Virus record (IMG/VR): IMGVR_UViG_3300037180_000098
Location: 1-28,487 of that record
Length of the DNA stretch: 28,487 nt
DNA from: a virus
Direction: 5' to 3' (one strand)
Under the pieces are notes generated by a model, which searched no databases, was not told where the DNA came from, and was given only the letters and a program-made list of their open reading frames with translations. This document shows, in pieces, positions 15,285 to 23,347 of the stretch. The number at the start of each line of letters is the position of its first letter. Position 1 is the first letter of the stretch. The position numbers and the translations under genes are program-made.

Positions 15285-16226
15285 TTACTTCCTCTTTTCG
15301 ATCTGAATCTGTTTCATGCGGATCGAATAATCAACCTCGTTCTTGGCCTTGCCGCGCTGAGACACCTCGATGCCATACTCTTTGCAGAGACGGACGAGCT
15401 TCGCATACGCCTCAGCTTTGTGAGCTTCGGGAATGACTTCATCTTGATCGAAGCGCGCCAGAGCGTCTCGGAGATGACTCTTGGTCTTCTCATCGCTTGC
15501 GAACTTGTAAGGCAAGCTCCAAGTAGACGGATCATCGGGATTGCCAGCGTAAACAAAGTCGCTGGCAGTCAAGTGCTCGCCGTCAACTTCGCGCGTCTTC
15601 ACGACGTTTTTCAGTTCTTCGGGGACGTTCCTGAATGCGCTCAGGTCGAAGGCGTTGCTGACCTTCTTGCCGTCCGAGACTTCTGTGGCGAAGCCGTTCT
15701 TGACGGCATCTTTGGCAGACATCCAAGTCTCAGCGTTCATCATGTCAACGACAGATTTCTTGCTGTTCTTAGTCCGCGCCACGTAGATGTCCGCGATGCT
15801 CTCGCTCACCTTGTCGAGCGTGTCTGCAAACTCGCGCACCGTCTTAGCGTCGCCCATTGCACAGCCCTGAGCGGGATGGATCATCATCATTGATCCCGTT
15901 CCCATGCAAATCGTGTCGCCGGACATCGCGACCAGAGACGCAGCAGACGCAGCAAGACCATCAACGCAGACGTTGACTGGCTTGCCGTGATTCTTGAGTA
16001 CGTTGTAAATAGCAACGCCCTCAAACGCGTCACCGCCGGGAGAGTTGATGCGCAGCGTCACGCTGTCGTGTGCTCCAGCTTGAGCAATAGCGTCGGACAC
16101 AGCCGAAGCTGTGATGCCGTCACCGAAGAAGTCAGCGCCGATCACGTCGTAGACTTCGAGCGTCAACACGTTCGCTGTTTGCGCCGCATTGAAGAAGCGC
16201 CGCGCGTCTTTAGAGTTAAGCTTCAT
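15285..16226 (-). CDS. ClpP-like prohead protease with C-terminal extension
   Basis: The 313-residue product has a ClpP/SppA-type serine protease domain. SVTLRINSPGGDAFEGVAIY forms the oxyanion loop. DGLAASAASLVAMSGD carries the nucleophile (the Ser of the AAS motif, residue 94 from this start), and MMMIHPAQG supplies the catalytic His (residue 117). The usual acidic third residue aligns with Glu in NAETWMSAKDAV. From about residue 195 an extra domain follows, with HLTASDFVYAGNPDDPSTWS and a helical segment ending KLVRLCKEYGIEVS, of a type seen in several phage proteases and possibly acting as scaffold. The protease should cut the N-terminal arm of the capsid protein. Start: ATG at 16226 has AGGTGA six bases upstream; the GTG at 16235 does not. 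It overlaps the portal gene end by 11 bases. The capsid gene does not follow, contrary to the usual order. Confidence 0.9.
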   Translation of the reverse strand: MKLNSKDARRFFNAAQTANVLTLEVYDVIGADFFGDGITASAVSDAIAQAGAHDSVTLRINSPGGDAFEGVAIYNVLKNHGKPVNVCVDGLAASAASLVAMSGDTICMGTGSMMMIHPAQGCAMGDAKTVREFADTLDKVSESIADIYVARTKNSKKSVVDMMNAETWMSAKDAVKNGFATEVSDGKKVSNAFDLSAFRNVPEELKNVVKTREVDGEHLTASDFVYAGNPDDPSTWSLPYKFASDEKTKSHLRDALARFDQDEVIPEAHKAEAYAKLVRLCKEYGIEVSQRGKAKNEVDYSIRMKQIQIEKRK

Positions 16227-17868
16227 TGTGTTCACCTAGCGCCAGCTTCACGAGCGCTGCACGCCTTTCTTCTTTGTTGGAAAATGCAGTAGCGCAAACC
16301 TTCTGCGCCTCTTCGAGCGAGACGCTCATTACCTCTGCAACGAATTTCGCTTCGAGCGTTCCCGACTTCTCAAACTTCCGCTCACAGCGCTCCGCAAGGC
16401 TGTTAGCAATTGCCGCCAGCCGCGCTTTCACTTTGGCGGTCTTTGGTTCAGTGCCTTCTGTGTCAGAGTTGCCGCCCTCTGCATCGGGCTCTCCGCTCTC
16501 AGCAGGCTTCGGTGCATTGTTATCTGTTCCAGCAGACTCAGGTGGTTTTTGTCCGGGAATAAACCACTCCTGTTCTGCAATATCGAAGATGCAGGAGTTA
16601 GCCGCCGCAACTAGCACGTCTCCGCCTTCAATGTAGTCGCGGTCTTCAATGGCACGCGCTTCGTTCGGAGTCAGCTGCATCGAGTTGATGAGTGCAGCAT
16701 TCGTCTTCGCTCGCTCATCAGGGGAGCCCCGAAGGATAATGTCCGCATTGTGCTTGGCATATTTCTTGCCGCGCTCTGCTTTCTGAATGAGGTCACGCTG
16801 AATCGACTGCTCGAATGCTGTGGTGTACGGCAACAAGCTCGTGTTGAAATACTCATCGAGAAAGGCGGAACTGGAAGCGTAGGTGCTGTTCTGCGCACCC
16901 AGGCCGAGCTTCACAACCAGCGGCGCGCCGCCAAATAGACGTGCTACGGTTTCTTCGTTCCACTTGCGCGACTCAAGCAACTGAGACTCTTGCGCATTGA
17001 ACGTCATCTTTTCCCACTTGCCGCCGTGGGGGATGATGGTGAACTTGCCAGCGTTCTGTGATCCAGAAAAGTCTTTCTTCAGGCGATCAACGACGTTTTG
17101 CGCCTGCGACTCATCAGGTCCGCCGTCAACAGGGAATGAGATGAAGCCGCCCATGCCTAAGCCGTTTGCAAATTGGCGGCCGGCGGTTTCTTCAGCCGCG
17201 ATCAATACGCTGATTGCTTCTTTGCCGAGCGCGATCAGTGACGCGCCTTCTACGCCAATGCCTTCGATGTTGTGCGACGTAACGTGCCACAAGTCCTCTT
17301 GATAAAACTTCTGAACGACTGAGTGTCCGTCCATGTAGTGCCAGCAGAGAACGGGCACGACTTTGCCTGTTCGTTGATCTCGCTGCGGATTTGGTCCGCC
17401 GCTGTAATCCCATTTGATGTCCATGTTCCAAGCATTCAGCGGAACCAGCTCGACGACATCGCCTTTTTGATCTGTGATTTTCTGGCAATAGCAAGCGCCC
17501 TTCATGATCAACTGTGACGCGAGAAACCAGCGAAGTTGATAGCTTGTCTGCCAGCGGTTCGGAATATCTTTCAAGATCGAGTAAAGCGGGTCACTGATTG
17601 CTGGCTGCCTGCGCTGATGACCGCCAACGACGGAAGTTTCGTGCAGAATGAGCGGCATCTTAGCGATGTCATTCGCGAGCACCTTGACTGAAGAAAGCAC
17701 TGCTGCCACGCGAATTGCTGTGGCTCGCGTTACAGGCTTTCCGGCTGCTGCTGGGAATCCGAGAAGTGACTGAATCAAGTCCGCGCTGGGAGCAGCCATC
17801 GTGCTGGCGCCGCTATTCGTGAACGTATGATATGGCGGGGTATTGAGGTTGAGCGCAGTTAGAGACAT
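16216..17868 (-). CDS. HK97-family portal protein
   Basis: The 550-residue product matches HK97-type portals. RATAIRVAAVLSSVKVLANDIAKMPLIL is the family's N-terminal helix pair, followed by HPLYS-like SDPLYSILKDIPN, RWFLASQLIMKGACYCQKI and ELVPLNAWNM. Further on, QFANGLGMGGFISFP and MTFNAQESQLLESRKWNEETVARLFGGAPLVV are strongly characteristic of the clip/stem region. The last about 120 residues are acidic and low in complexity, then helical. The portal is a twelve-subunit ring at the capsid vertex through which DNA enters and leaves. ATG start with GGAG a few bases upstream; it overlaps the previous gene by 10 bases and the protease by 11. An internal ATG 23 codons later would also leave the domain whole. 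Confidence 0.92.
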   Translation of the reverse strand: MSLTALNLNTPPYHTFTNSGASTMAAPSADLIQSLLGFPAAAGKPVTRATAIRVAAVLSSVKVLANDIAKMPLILHETSVVGGHQRRQPAISDPLYSILKDIPNRWQTSYQLRWFLASQLIMKGACYCQKITDQKGDVVELVPLNAWNMDIKWDYSGGPNPQRDQRTGKVVPVLCWHYMDGHSVVQKFYQEDLWHVTSHNIEGIGVEGASLIALGKEAISVLIAAEETAGRQFANGLGMGGFISFPVDGGPDESQAQNVVDRLKKDFSGSQNAGKFTIIPHGGKWEKMTFNAQESQLLESRKWNEETVARLFGGAPLVVKLGLGAQNSTYASSSAFLDEYFNTSLLPYTTAFEQSIQRDLIQKAERGKKYAKHNADIILRGSPDERAKTNAALINSMQLTPNEARAIEDRDYIEGGDVLVAAANSCIFDIAEQEWFIPGQKPPESAGTDNNAPKPAESGEPDAEGGNSDTEGTEPKTAKVKARLAAIANSLAERCERKFEKSGTLEAKFVAEVMSVSLEEAQKVCATAFSNKEERRAALVKLALGEHNEA

Positions 17869-18383
17869 GTTTCTCCGGCGTCTTCGGACTCGGTTGCAAG
17901 CGGAAGAGAACTCAATGGAGTCTCTTCTAAAGACTCAAAAGCCCTTTCCTGCTCTGAGTGCGTAAAGGCTTCAATAGCCGGATCGTAATCATCCATCTCC
18001 TCGGGGAGCGTAGCGCTCTCATCCTGAAGCGCTTGCCGCGAACCGTCGTATCCATAAAGGATGCGTTGACGCCCAAGCCTTTCGCCGCGCGACTCCCCAA
18101 GACCAAGCTGCTGCAAGTGCCGGTCCCAGAAGAAATACAGGACTTCTGCCGATTGCACCGGACATACTCTTCCGAAGCGATCAAAACGCGTACCTTTTGG
18201 CGGCTTTGTTTCTTTGCGCGGCACCCCGCGGTGTGTATTCGTCAACCCAACGCGGCGCAGAATCCTGCCCACGGAACCCTGCGTAATGCTGAAGACTCGA
18301 CCAATTTCCGTTTGAGTTGCGGCGGGGTGCTGCTGTGCGTACTGCTCGACTGCTTGATGCGATACTTTCCTTGCTCTGGCCAT
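17859..18383 (-). CDS. HTH DNA-binding protein between terminase and portal genes
   Basis: The 174-residue product has a clear N-terminal helix-turn-helix: QTEIGRVFSITQGSVGRILRRVG at about residues 24-46, similar to the HTH of resolvases or homeodomain-like regulators. The middle is basic (HRGVPRKETKPPKGTRFDRFGR) and the C-terminal third acidic (DESATLPEEMDDYDPAIE). I recognise no enzyme domain. Good ribosome site (GAGGGAGAG). The stop overlaps the portal start, so it is made with the head genes. Possible roles: a late regulator, or a second packaging-related DNA-binding protein. A P27-like small terminase already exists upstream, so calling this one the small terminase is not favoured. Function unknown. 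Confidence 0.65.
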   Translation of the reverse strand: MARARKVSHQAVEQYAQQHPAATQTEIGRVFSITQGSVGRILRRVGLTNTHRGVPRKETKPPKGTRFDRFGRVCPVQSAEVLYFFWDRHLQQLGLGESRGERLGRQRILYGYDGSRQALQDESATLPEEMDDYDPAIEAFTHSEQERAFESLEETPLSSLPLATESEDAGETCL

Positions 18384-18414
18384 ATAGAACTCTCCCTCGC
18401 AATTACTAAAAAGC

Positions 18415-18428
18415 TGTGACGCTCTCTT
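18415..18428 (-). repeat. 14-bp direct repeat, copy at end of the large terminase gene
   Basis: The - strand reads AAGAGAGCGTCACA and overlaps the end of the large terminase gene by two bases. It matches 13 of 14 bases of the copy at 20857-20870. It lies about 31 bases before the start codon of the HTH gene, a spacing similar to that of the other copy from its gene. Confidence 0.65.
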
Positions 18429-20169
18429 AACTTGAAGTGACTACGAAAAAAGGCTTGGACACCTTGACTTGGTTTTCAGGTGCAGTTGCTCGCGCGAGCG
18501 CCATGATGAGCGAAGCAGGACCGTCTATTTTGTCCCGCTTACGATCACGTGACGGCTTGACGAAGTTCGTTCCTGACTGCGTGTTCCAGCGCAGTGATCC
18601 CATCTGCCATCGCATAACTGGATTGTGCGCATGAGCAAATTCTGAACGGAGGACTTTCCGCATCAATTCTTGACATGGCGCGTTCATGCGAAGATGCGAC
18701 TGCGGAAAAGGAACGAACTTCTCCATCGGGAACTTCGCTTCGCCCAGCATGCGGATAAGTTCGGAACTCCACGCGTCGTCGTAAGCAATTTCTTTCAGGT
18801 TGAATTGCTTATTTATGTCAGCAATCTGCTCCGCGATGTAGCGCACATCGGTGAGATTGCCTGGGGTTGGTACGATGAAGCCGTCATCACGCCACAAATC
18901 GTACGGGACGCGATCACGCTTTACGCGATCAGCGATGTTGTCAGCAGGGCACCAGAAGAATTCAAGAACGTTCCACTTCTCGGTAGACGTTAGCGGCGGA
19001 AACAGCAGCACTAAAGAAGACGTGTCCAACTTCGGCGCCAAGTCGATGCCACCGAAGCACAACCGACCTTCTAGCTGTTCGAGAGCTTCTCTCCGCAGTC
19101 GCTTGGGATCGGGATGTGTTGCTATATCCTCGCGACAGCACGCGTCCCACTTTTCGATTTCAATCGCGGGATCTGCTGACTCAGACGACCAGATGTTGAG
19201 TGCGAAGCGTTTGAACTCACCAAGACTTGTCGGTTTTCCTTGGGCTTCGTTGAACTCCTTCAGGATCTTCTCTTCGTCGAAGAGGTAACCCATCGACGGA
19301 TTAGCTTTGACCCAGTTCTTGGAGTCTTTCCAGTCGTCTTTTGGGTCCATGCAAAAGATGAACGGCGCGAACTCGTCATCAGCGACATGATCGTCGAGAA
19401 TCTTCGTTCCGTACTCGCGCTCTGACCAGCACAGCGAAGTTCCGTCCGCTGAAGCGCCAGCAGTTGTTGTTTCGATCATCAACGGCTGTTTGCGAGTACG
19501 ACCGCCGTAGCGAAGAATGCTGTAGAGACCAGAGCCGCTTTTCCAGCGGTGAAGCTCATCCAAGATGGAGCAACTAACCATCGCTCCGTCTTCAGAACCC
19601 GCTTCGCGCGACATCTTGCTAGCGCGCCCCAAGTCATCGGTGAAGAGGGCGAGAATGTGCGGGTCATTACCAGCGCGATGTATTGTGGTTTTCAGTTCAG
19701 GACTGCGATCTACGAGAGCCGCAGCTTGTTTGAAGGCAGTGTCCGCTTGCTTTGCCGTAGTAGCTGCGACGAACACACGCGCGGAGCGCTCGTTGTCTGC
19801 TATCAGGTGATAAGGCACAAGCGCTGCTGCAAGAGATGTTTTTCCGTTTTTCTTAGCGATCTCAAGGTATGCGCGTCTGAACCTACGCGTGTGATCTGAC
19901 GATCTCTTCCATCCGTAGACCAAATACAAAAAGAACTGCTGCCACGGCATTAGAACCATCGTGTCGTTGTCTTGGTTCTCTGGCGGAACGCAAAACATCT
20001 CGATGAAATCAATCGGATGTTGACCTGCTTCTGGATCGAAATAGAGGCCGCGTTCATGCGCGTGCTCTAAGTCGCGCCGGTGTCGCTCGATTACTTTTCT
20101 GATCCACGGGCCGCATAGAACTGCTCCAGAAAGACAGTCCTCCATGTAGCGTTCGGCAATGCTTAACAT
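18427..20169 (-). CDS. terL: Terminase large subunit (HK97-like)
   Basis: The 580-residue product is a two-domain packaging motor. The ATPase domain has Walker A in IAKKNGKTSLAAAL (about residues 106-112 for KKNGKTS) and Walker B in SCSILDELH (about 201-205, Glu catalytic). The nuclease domain has Asp in CFGGIDLAPKLD (376), AYDDAW (464) and IDGPASLIMALARA (549), the expected metal ligands. TTTAGASADGTSL is the coupling motif region. It pumps DNA into the prohead and cuts it. The ATG at 20169 has GGAG eight bases upstream; a GTG at 20178 would add three residues but lacks a proper site. The start overlaps the upstream HNH homing-like gene by 7 bases, so the two are translationally linked. It is separated from the small terminase by the capsid gene and that HNH gene. 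Confidence 0.95.
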   Translation of the reverse strand: MLSIAERYMEDCLSGAVLCGPWIRKVIERHRRDLEHAHERGLYFDPEAGQHPIDFIEMFCVPPENQDNDTMVLMPWQQFFLYLVYGWKRSSDHTRRFRRAYLEIAKKNGKTSLAAALVPYHLIADNERSARVFVAATTAKQADTAFKQAAALVDRSPELKTTIHRAGNDPHILALFTDDLGRASKMSREAGSEDGAMVSCSILDELHRWKSGSGLYSILRYGGRTRKQPLMIETTTAGASADGTSLCWSEREYGTKILDDHVADDEFAPFIFCMDPKDDWKDSKNWVKANPSMGYLFDEEKILKEFNEAQGKPTSLGEFKRFALNIWSSESADPAIEIEKWDACCREDIATHPDPKRLRREALEQLEGRLCFGGIDLAPKLDTSSLVLLFPPLTSTEKWNVLEFFWCPADNIADRVKRDRVPYDLWRDDGFIVPTPGNLTDVRYIAEQIADINKQFNLKEIAYDDAWSSELIRMLGEAKFPMEKFVPFPQSHLRMNAPCQELMRKVLRSEFAHAHNPVMRWQMGSLRWNTQSGTNFVKPSRDRKRDKIDGPASLIMALARATAPENQVKVSKPFFVVTSS

Positions 20170-20828
20170 AGAGCACACTCCGCACTCTTGATGCCCCTGT
20201 TAACATGCCAGCGTGTGTGGCAAACAAGCAGTCCGCTCTTCTGTCCTCCAGCACGTCCTGCTTTAGCAAGCGCTCCGGGAATAGAGGCTGTCTTAGTACC
20301 GCCTGCACCACCAGCAGCCTGCTTCTGCTCACGAGTCTGAGCAAGCGCTCCCTTGCTTCCTGATGCTTGACGCTGTTCGAGAGTAAGTCCACAAATTCCC
20401 AGCTTGTTCTCTTTGTTCTTTGTTCCCTGCGTCTTGCCGCCGATTTTGCCGCCAGCACGCCCTGCTTTTGCTTGATGCTCATGCGTTCTCAGCAGTGCAA
20501 ACGCCGTCTGAGCGCGCGCATACACCTCTGCAAGGTACGGCAACTCATCTGCCCTGATGTCAGCGGCGCGTGCGCGCGCCATCAAGCAAACAGTCATCTG
20601 ATACGATGCGCATTCCGGCACAGCGAGTGCGAGCAGATAGTGAGCATATAAATGCTCTTGGTAGCTGCACGGAATCTTATTGTCGGGTGCATCTACAAAG
20701 TCTGGAAAATCCGCTTGTGGCAAAGCGTGATGCTTCTGATCTGAGCCTGTCATTGACTCGACATGGGACCAGTAGCGACTGAAGTCTCTATACGGGTATC
20801 TATCTTGCAGAATTGTTCGTAGATCCAT
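20163..20828 (-). CDS. HNH homing endonuclease-like protein with Gly-rich DNA-binding repeats
   Basis: The 221-residue product has an HNH-type signature at residues 33-63: HHALPQADFP (H33-H34), DNKIPCS (N50), then QEHLYAHYLLAL (H59, H63), the pattern of phage GIY/HNH homing nucleases. After about residue 120 there are short basic Gly/Ala repeats (KAGRAGGKIGGKTQG, ASGSKGALAQTREQKQAAGGAGG), like NUMOD-type DNA-binding repeats. The end is HTRWHVNRGI...CALC, a His/Cys motif common at the C-terminus of such proteins. Homing nucleases cut related genomes and spread by repair, often sitting beside terminase or capsid genes. Here it lies between a terminator and the large terminase gene, overlapping the latter. 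It could alternatively serve packaging. Ribosome site GGGAGAG. Activity unproven. Confidence 0.7.
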   Translation of the reverse strand: MDLRTILQDRYPYRDFSRYWSHVESMTGSDQKHHALPQADFPDFVDAPDNKIPCSYQEHLYAHYLLALAVPECASYQMTVCLMARARAADIRADELPYLAEVYARAQTAFALLRTHEHQAKAGRAGGKIGGKTQGTKNKENKLGICGLTLEQRQASGSKGALAQTREQKQAAGGAGGTKTASIPGALAKAGRAGGQKSGLLVCHTRWHVNRGIKSAECALC

Positions 20829-20856
20829 TTAGTCTCTCCCGCTATGGACGCGAAAG

Positions 20857-20870
20857 TGTGACGCCCTCTT
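20857..20870 (-). repeat. 14-bp direct repeat, copy upstream of the HNH homing-like gene
   Basis: The - strand reads AAGAGGGCGTCACA, matching 13 of 14 bases of the copy at 18415-18428, about 28 bases before the start codon of the HNH homing-like gene. The two copies are in the same orientation and frame the HNH-terL pair. It also touches the tail of the capsid terminator. Confidence 0.65.
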
Positions 20871-20906
20871 GAAAAAGCAAAAGCCCCAAGCGGTTTGCTT
20901 GAGGCT
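20870..20906 (-). terminator. Intrinsic terminator after major capsid gene
   Basis: On the - strand AGCCTCAAGC (20906-20897), a five-base loop, then GCTTGGGGCT (20891-20882) form a 10-bp stem with one A-C mismatch, followed by TTTGCTTTTTC. It begins 30 bases after the capsid stop codon. This should end much of the capsid transcript and lower expression of the genes that follow. Confidence 0.8.
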
Positions 20907-20936
20907 CTTGTGTGCAATCAGCAGGAGAGGTACTGA

Positions 20937-22193
20937 TTACCCATTCGTGTTTAGCTGGACCACAGCTTCGGACAGAACAACGCGCTGATCAGTTCGGCGG
21001 TAACCGAGGATCACCGTTTGTCCGTTCAGAGCCGCAACTTGGTCGAGGACCTTGACGCGGATGTTGCTGTCGCCACGGTCGCCGATGACTGCGAACGCAT
21101 TGAAGTCCCCAAACATCCAGCTCCCCTGAGTAGAGGGAGACGAGATATAAGTCGGCATCTCAGCAGAGAACGCGACCGGATAACCGAACAAACGCGCGGA
21201 ACCGTCTGGATCGAACGTCACAAACGTCTGATACTGCGAAGCCGCGATTTGCGCCTTCAACAGACGGTTGAACTCGGGACGCGATACCAACCACTTAGCG
21301 CGGTTGTAGTACGCGGCATTCAACGAGCCCATCGTGTCAATGATGGGGTTGATGCCCAGAGTCGCAGCGCCACCAGAAATGCTGGCGCCGGTTGCGGTCG
21401 TGCCGTTGCCCAGATAGCCCTGAGGCTGACCGGAGCCAGAACCGTTGGTGAAGAGATACTCTTCTTCAACAGTGATGATGCGGCCCAGTTCAGCAGTCAG
21501 GAAGTCGGCGCAAGCTTTGCTGTCCTGCAACAGTTCCCAAGAAGCATAGATCGAATCGCCGACTACATAAGCCTGCAACTCGGTCGTCGCGAACTGAGGA
21601 ACGTTGGTAGCGAATGCGTTCGTGCCCGAGTTGTTGGACTCGGCCTTGATCGCAGCAGTCGCTTTCGCGCTCTGGTAAGGGAGATTCAAGTTCATGCTGG
21701 TCGTGATGACTTTGCTCAACTTACGAGCAGAGCATTCAACGATAGCCAGATTCGGAATCGACGGATCGGTCTCGATTGGAACCAGCGCGGAACCGTCAGC
21801 AGTCGTTCCACCTTCGCCCAACGCTGCATTCTGGAATGCAAACGCTTCAAAGCCGTGCTTGCCGGACTTCAGAGCTTTCCAAAAGTTGTCGGTGTATTCA
21901 GGCTGCAACTGAGTCGCAGCGCGATAACCGCCCAGCGCGTAAAACTTCTTTGCGGCCACGTCAGCCGAAATCACAGCAGACTGACGAGGAGCGCCAACTT
22001 CAGTGCGGCCCTTTGCAATCGCTGAGAAGCGGGTAATGTTGCTGTTGATCTGGTCGAGTTCCGCAGTGAGGTTCTTGAACTGCTCCTCTTCGGTCGCGGT
22101 GAGCTGGACCTTTGCTTCGGTCGCTTTCTTGAGCATCAGTTCCTGTTGGTCGAGGATTTCGCTCTTGCGTTTGTTCAGTACGGTGCTGTCCAT
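20937..22193 (-). CDS. Major capsid protein, HK97 fold
   Basis: The 418-residue product fits HK97-type capsid proteins. Residues 1-70 are a charged coiled coil (KRKSEILDQQELMLKKATEAK; EEEQFKNLTAELDQINSNITR), the delta domain that acts as internal scaffold and is normally removed by the prohead protease. The mature part begins somewhat after residue 100. It includes GTTADGSALVPIETDPSI, CADFLTAELGRIITVEEEYLFTNGSGSGQPQGYL (the backbone-helix and following loop signature), and WLVSRPEFNRLLKAQ; the end has MFGDFNAFAVIGDRGDSNIRV. ATG start with AAGGA nine bases upstream. A terminator follows. In most HK97-like genomes this gene comes after portal and protease; here it lies between small and large terminase genes. 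Confidence 0.92.
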   Translation of the reverse strand: MDSTVLNKRKSEILDQQELMLKKATEAKVQLTATEEEQFKNLTAELDQINSNITRFSAIAKGRTEVGAPRQSAVISADVAAKKFYALGGYRAATQLQPEYTDNFWKALKSGKHGFEAFAFQNAALGEGGTTADGSALVPIETDPSIPNLAIVECSARKLSKVITTSMNLNLPYQSAKATAAIKAESNNSGTNAFATNVPQFATTELQAYVVGDSIYASWELLQDSKACADFLTAELGRIITVEEEYLFTNGSGSGQPQGYLGNGTTATGASISGGAATLGINPIIDTMGSLNAAYYNRAKWLVSRPEFNRLLKAQIAASQYQTFVTFDPDGSARLFGYPVAFSAEMPTYISSPSTQGSWMFGDFNAFAVIGDRGDSNIRVKVLDQVAALNGQTVILGYRRTDQRVVLSEAVVQLNTNG

Positions 22194-22318
22194 GATGTGT
22201 GAGTTCCTTGTGTGCCCCTGTTTTCGGATCGACGGACACGAATTCAGTCAGGCAGCCCCTTCATCGGAAACGGCCTCATATATCGGTCCAGTAATCTTTT
22301 TCTGGTAAGAGCGCTGGC

Positions 22319-22771
22319 CTAGTTGACGGTTTCGGGCGGAGTGATCGACTCTGCTGTAGGCTGCGGAACTGGACCCGAAGGTGCAGAACGCTTGAGAAAC
22401 TTATCGAGTTTCGACTCTTTCGGCTTTTCTACTGCAACTTTGCTGCGATCTGCCGGATTCATGGCGAAGCGACTAGTGAGCGCAATAAGCGAAGAGACTT
22501 CCGAGCGATTTATTGTGTCGTCTCGCATCTTGCAAACAAGACGAACTAATAGCTCAAAAGCTGTGCGATCAGACTGGAAGCAGACCCCCGGCAGCATTTG
22601 CTTGCATAACTCGCGCCAGATTCGTTTCTGATCTACGCTCAAATATGATGGCGGATTTCCGAGCGGCTTACTGCTGCCGGTTTCTGGCTCGTTGGCGCGC
22701 GCGCGCTCTGGATGGCGGATGAAGCTGCCTTCTGCGTCTAGAACAGCAGTCGGTTTTCTGATCTGTGGCAT
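22319..22771 (-). CDS. terS: Terminase small subunit, P27 family
   Basis: The 150-residue product (ATG at 22771) resembles P27/Terminase_4 small subunits. GNPPSYLSVDQKRIWRELCKQMLPGVC is the family core, then DRTAFELLVRLVCKMRDD, and SSLIALTSRFAMNPADRSKV, the family's L..FG..P..R.K motif with F/A variation. The N-terminus is basic and probably flexible, the C-terminus Pro-rich. Small subunits recognise the packaging site and stimulate the large subunit. The frame is open ten codons further up (22801), but the ATG at 22771 follows an AGGAG site and matches the family start, so it is preferred. It lies just after the 616-bp non-coding region, a common place for cos or pac. Confidence 0.8.
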   Translation of the reverse strand: MPQIRKPTAVLDAEGSFIRHPERARANEPETGSSKPLGNPPSYLSVDQKRIWRELCKQMLPGVCFQSDRTAFELLVRLVCKMRDDTINRSEVSSLIALTSRFAMNPADRSKVAVEKPKESKLDKFLKRSAPSGPVPQPTAESITPPETVN

Positions 22772-22794
22772 GACGTGGAACTCTCCTACACAAT

Positions 22795-22808
22795 GGCTCA
22801 AAAAGCAC
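22795..22808 (-). repeat. Recurrent leader element, copy upstream of terS
   Basis: The - strand reads GTGCTTTTTGAGCC, an exact 14-base match to the copy before the small membrane protein gene (24609 region) and a 10-base match (TTTTTGAGCC) to the one at 11087. It lies 23-37 bases before the terS ATG, with the GGAGAG ribosome site between. Confidence 0.6.
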
Positions 22809-23108
22809 GTCAGGACCTGGCCGGGAACGGCTCGTGAAGTGGAGTTATGTGCAAAAACCGGGCGCGTCGGTCTTCAGGCATGTTCGCCTCAGAGATGCGA
22901 GGCGGCACGGGGCGTCGATTGTACGAACGGTAGGGCCTGCGCGGGGTGTCGAACGCTCAGCAACAACTTCCTTGCGTCCAGCAGGCTCCTATTGAGCGGG
23001 CTGGTGCTTCTGCTGCTGCATCTAAGTGCTTGGCGCTGTCGCGCTTGTCGGCTGATGGAATGTCACTGAGCTTTCATCGCGACTGTAGCTGTTGCTCGAC
23101 TAAGCTAC

Positions 23109-23133
23109 TAGGGAATGTCTGCTTGCTTCCCTA
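23109..23133. repeat. Inverted repeat TAGGGAA / TTCCCTA
   Basis: Perfect 7-bp arms separated by 11 bases, with GCTA and TAGC as further complementary bases outside. No T-run follows on either strand. It lies in the non-coding region before terS. Confidence 0.5.
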
Positions 23134-23217
23134 TCGTGTGCTAGCTCTCTTGCACGCCTGAGTGTTTTTGGTTTGCTCTACCCTGCCTCCGCTTTGGTCG
23201 TTCATAAAGCGAACGGT

Positions 23218-23250
23218 CAGGCAGACAGGCGCTATCTGACTGTCTGTCTG
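23218..23250. repeat. Inverted repeat CAGGCAGACAG / CTGTCTGTCTG
   Basis: Eleven-base arms with one mismatch (which could form a G-T pair) and an 11-base loop. The right arm is itself a CTGT tandem. It could be a hairpin or a protein-binding dyad in the same non-coding region. Confidence 0.5.
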
Positions 23251-23287
23251 CTCTTCTCTTAATCTACATCTACTCTTATTGGTACCG

Positions 23288-23347
23288 CATTTGCTGGATC
23301 ATTTGCGGTCGCATTTGCTGGATCATTTGATACCGCATTTGCGGTCA
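23288..23347. repeat. Five-unit 12-bp phased tandem repeat (CATTTG boxes)
   Basis: CATTTG occurs at 23288, 23300, 23312, 23324 and 23336, exactly 12 bp apart. Units are CATTTGCTGGAT, CATTTGCGGTCG, CATTTGCTGGAT, CATTTGATACCG and CATTTGCGGTCA, so a 24-bp higher-order unit is also visible. The regular hexamers, about one helical turn apart, would put binding sites on nearly the same face of DNA. They resemble iterons or terminase/regulator binding arrays. The array ends 40 bp from the stop of the HTH gene. Confidence 0.75.

Noticed and set aside
21018-22025. 335-codon + strand open frame
   Set aside because: It lies wholly antisense to the well-supported capsid gene, is Arg-rich and has no recognisable motif.
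22692-23069. 125-codon + strand open frame overlapping terS
   Set aside because: Antisense to terS and running into the non-coding region, with no ribosome site or motif; composition suggests chance.
23288-23347. CRISPR array
   Set aside because: Units are 12 bp without unique spacers, and no cas gene is present.
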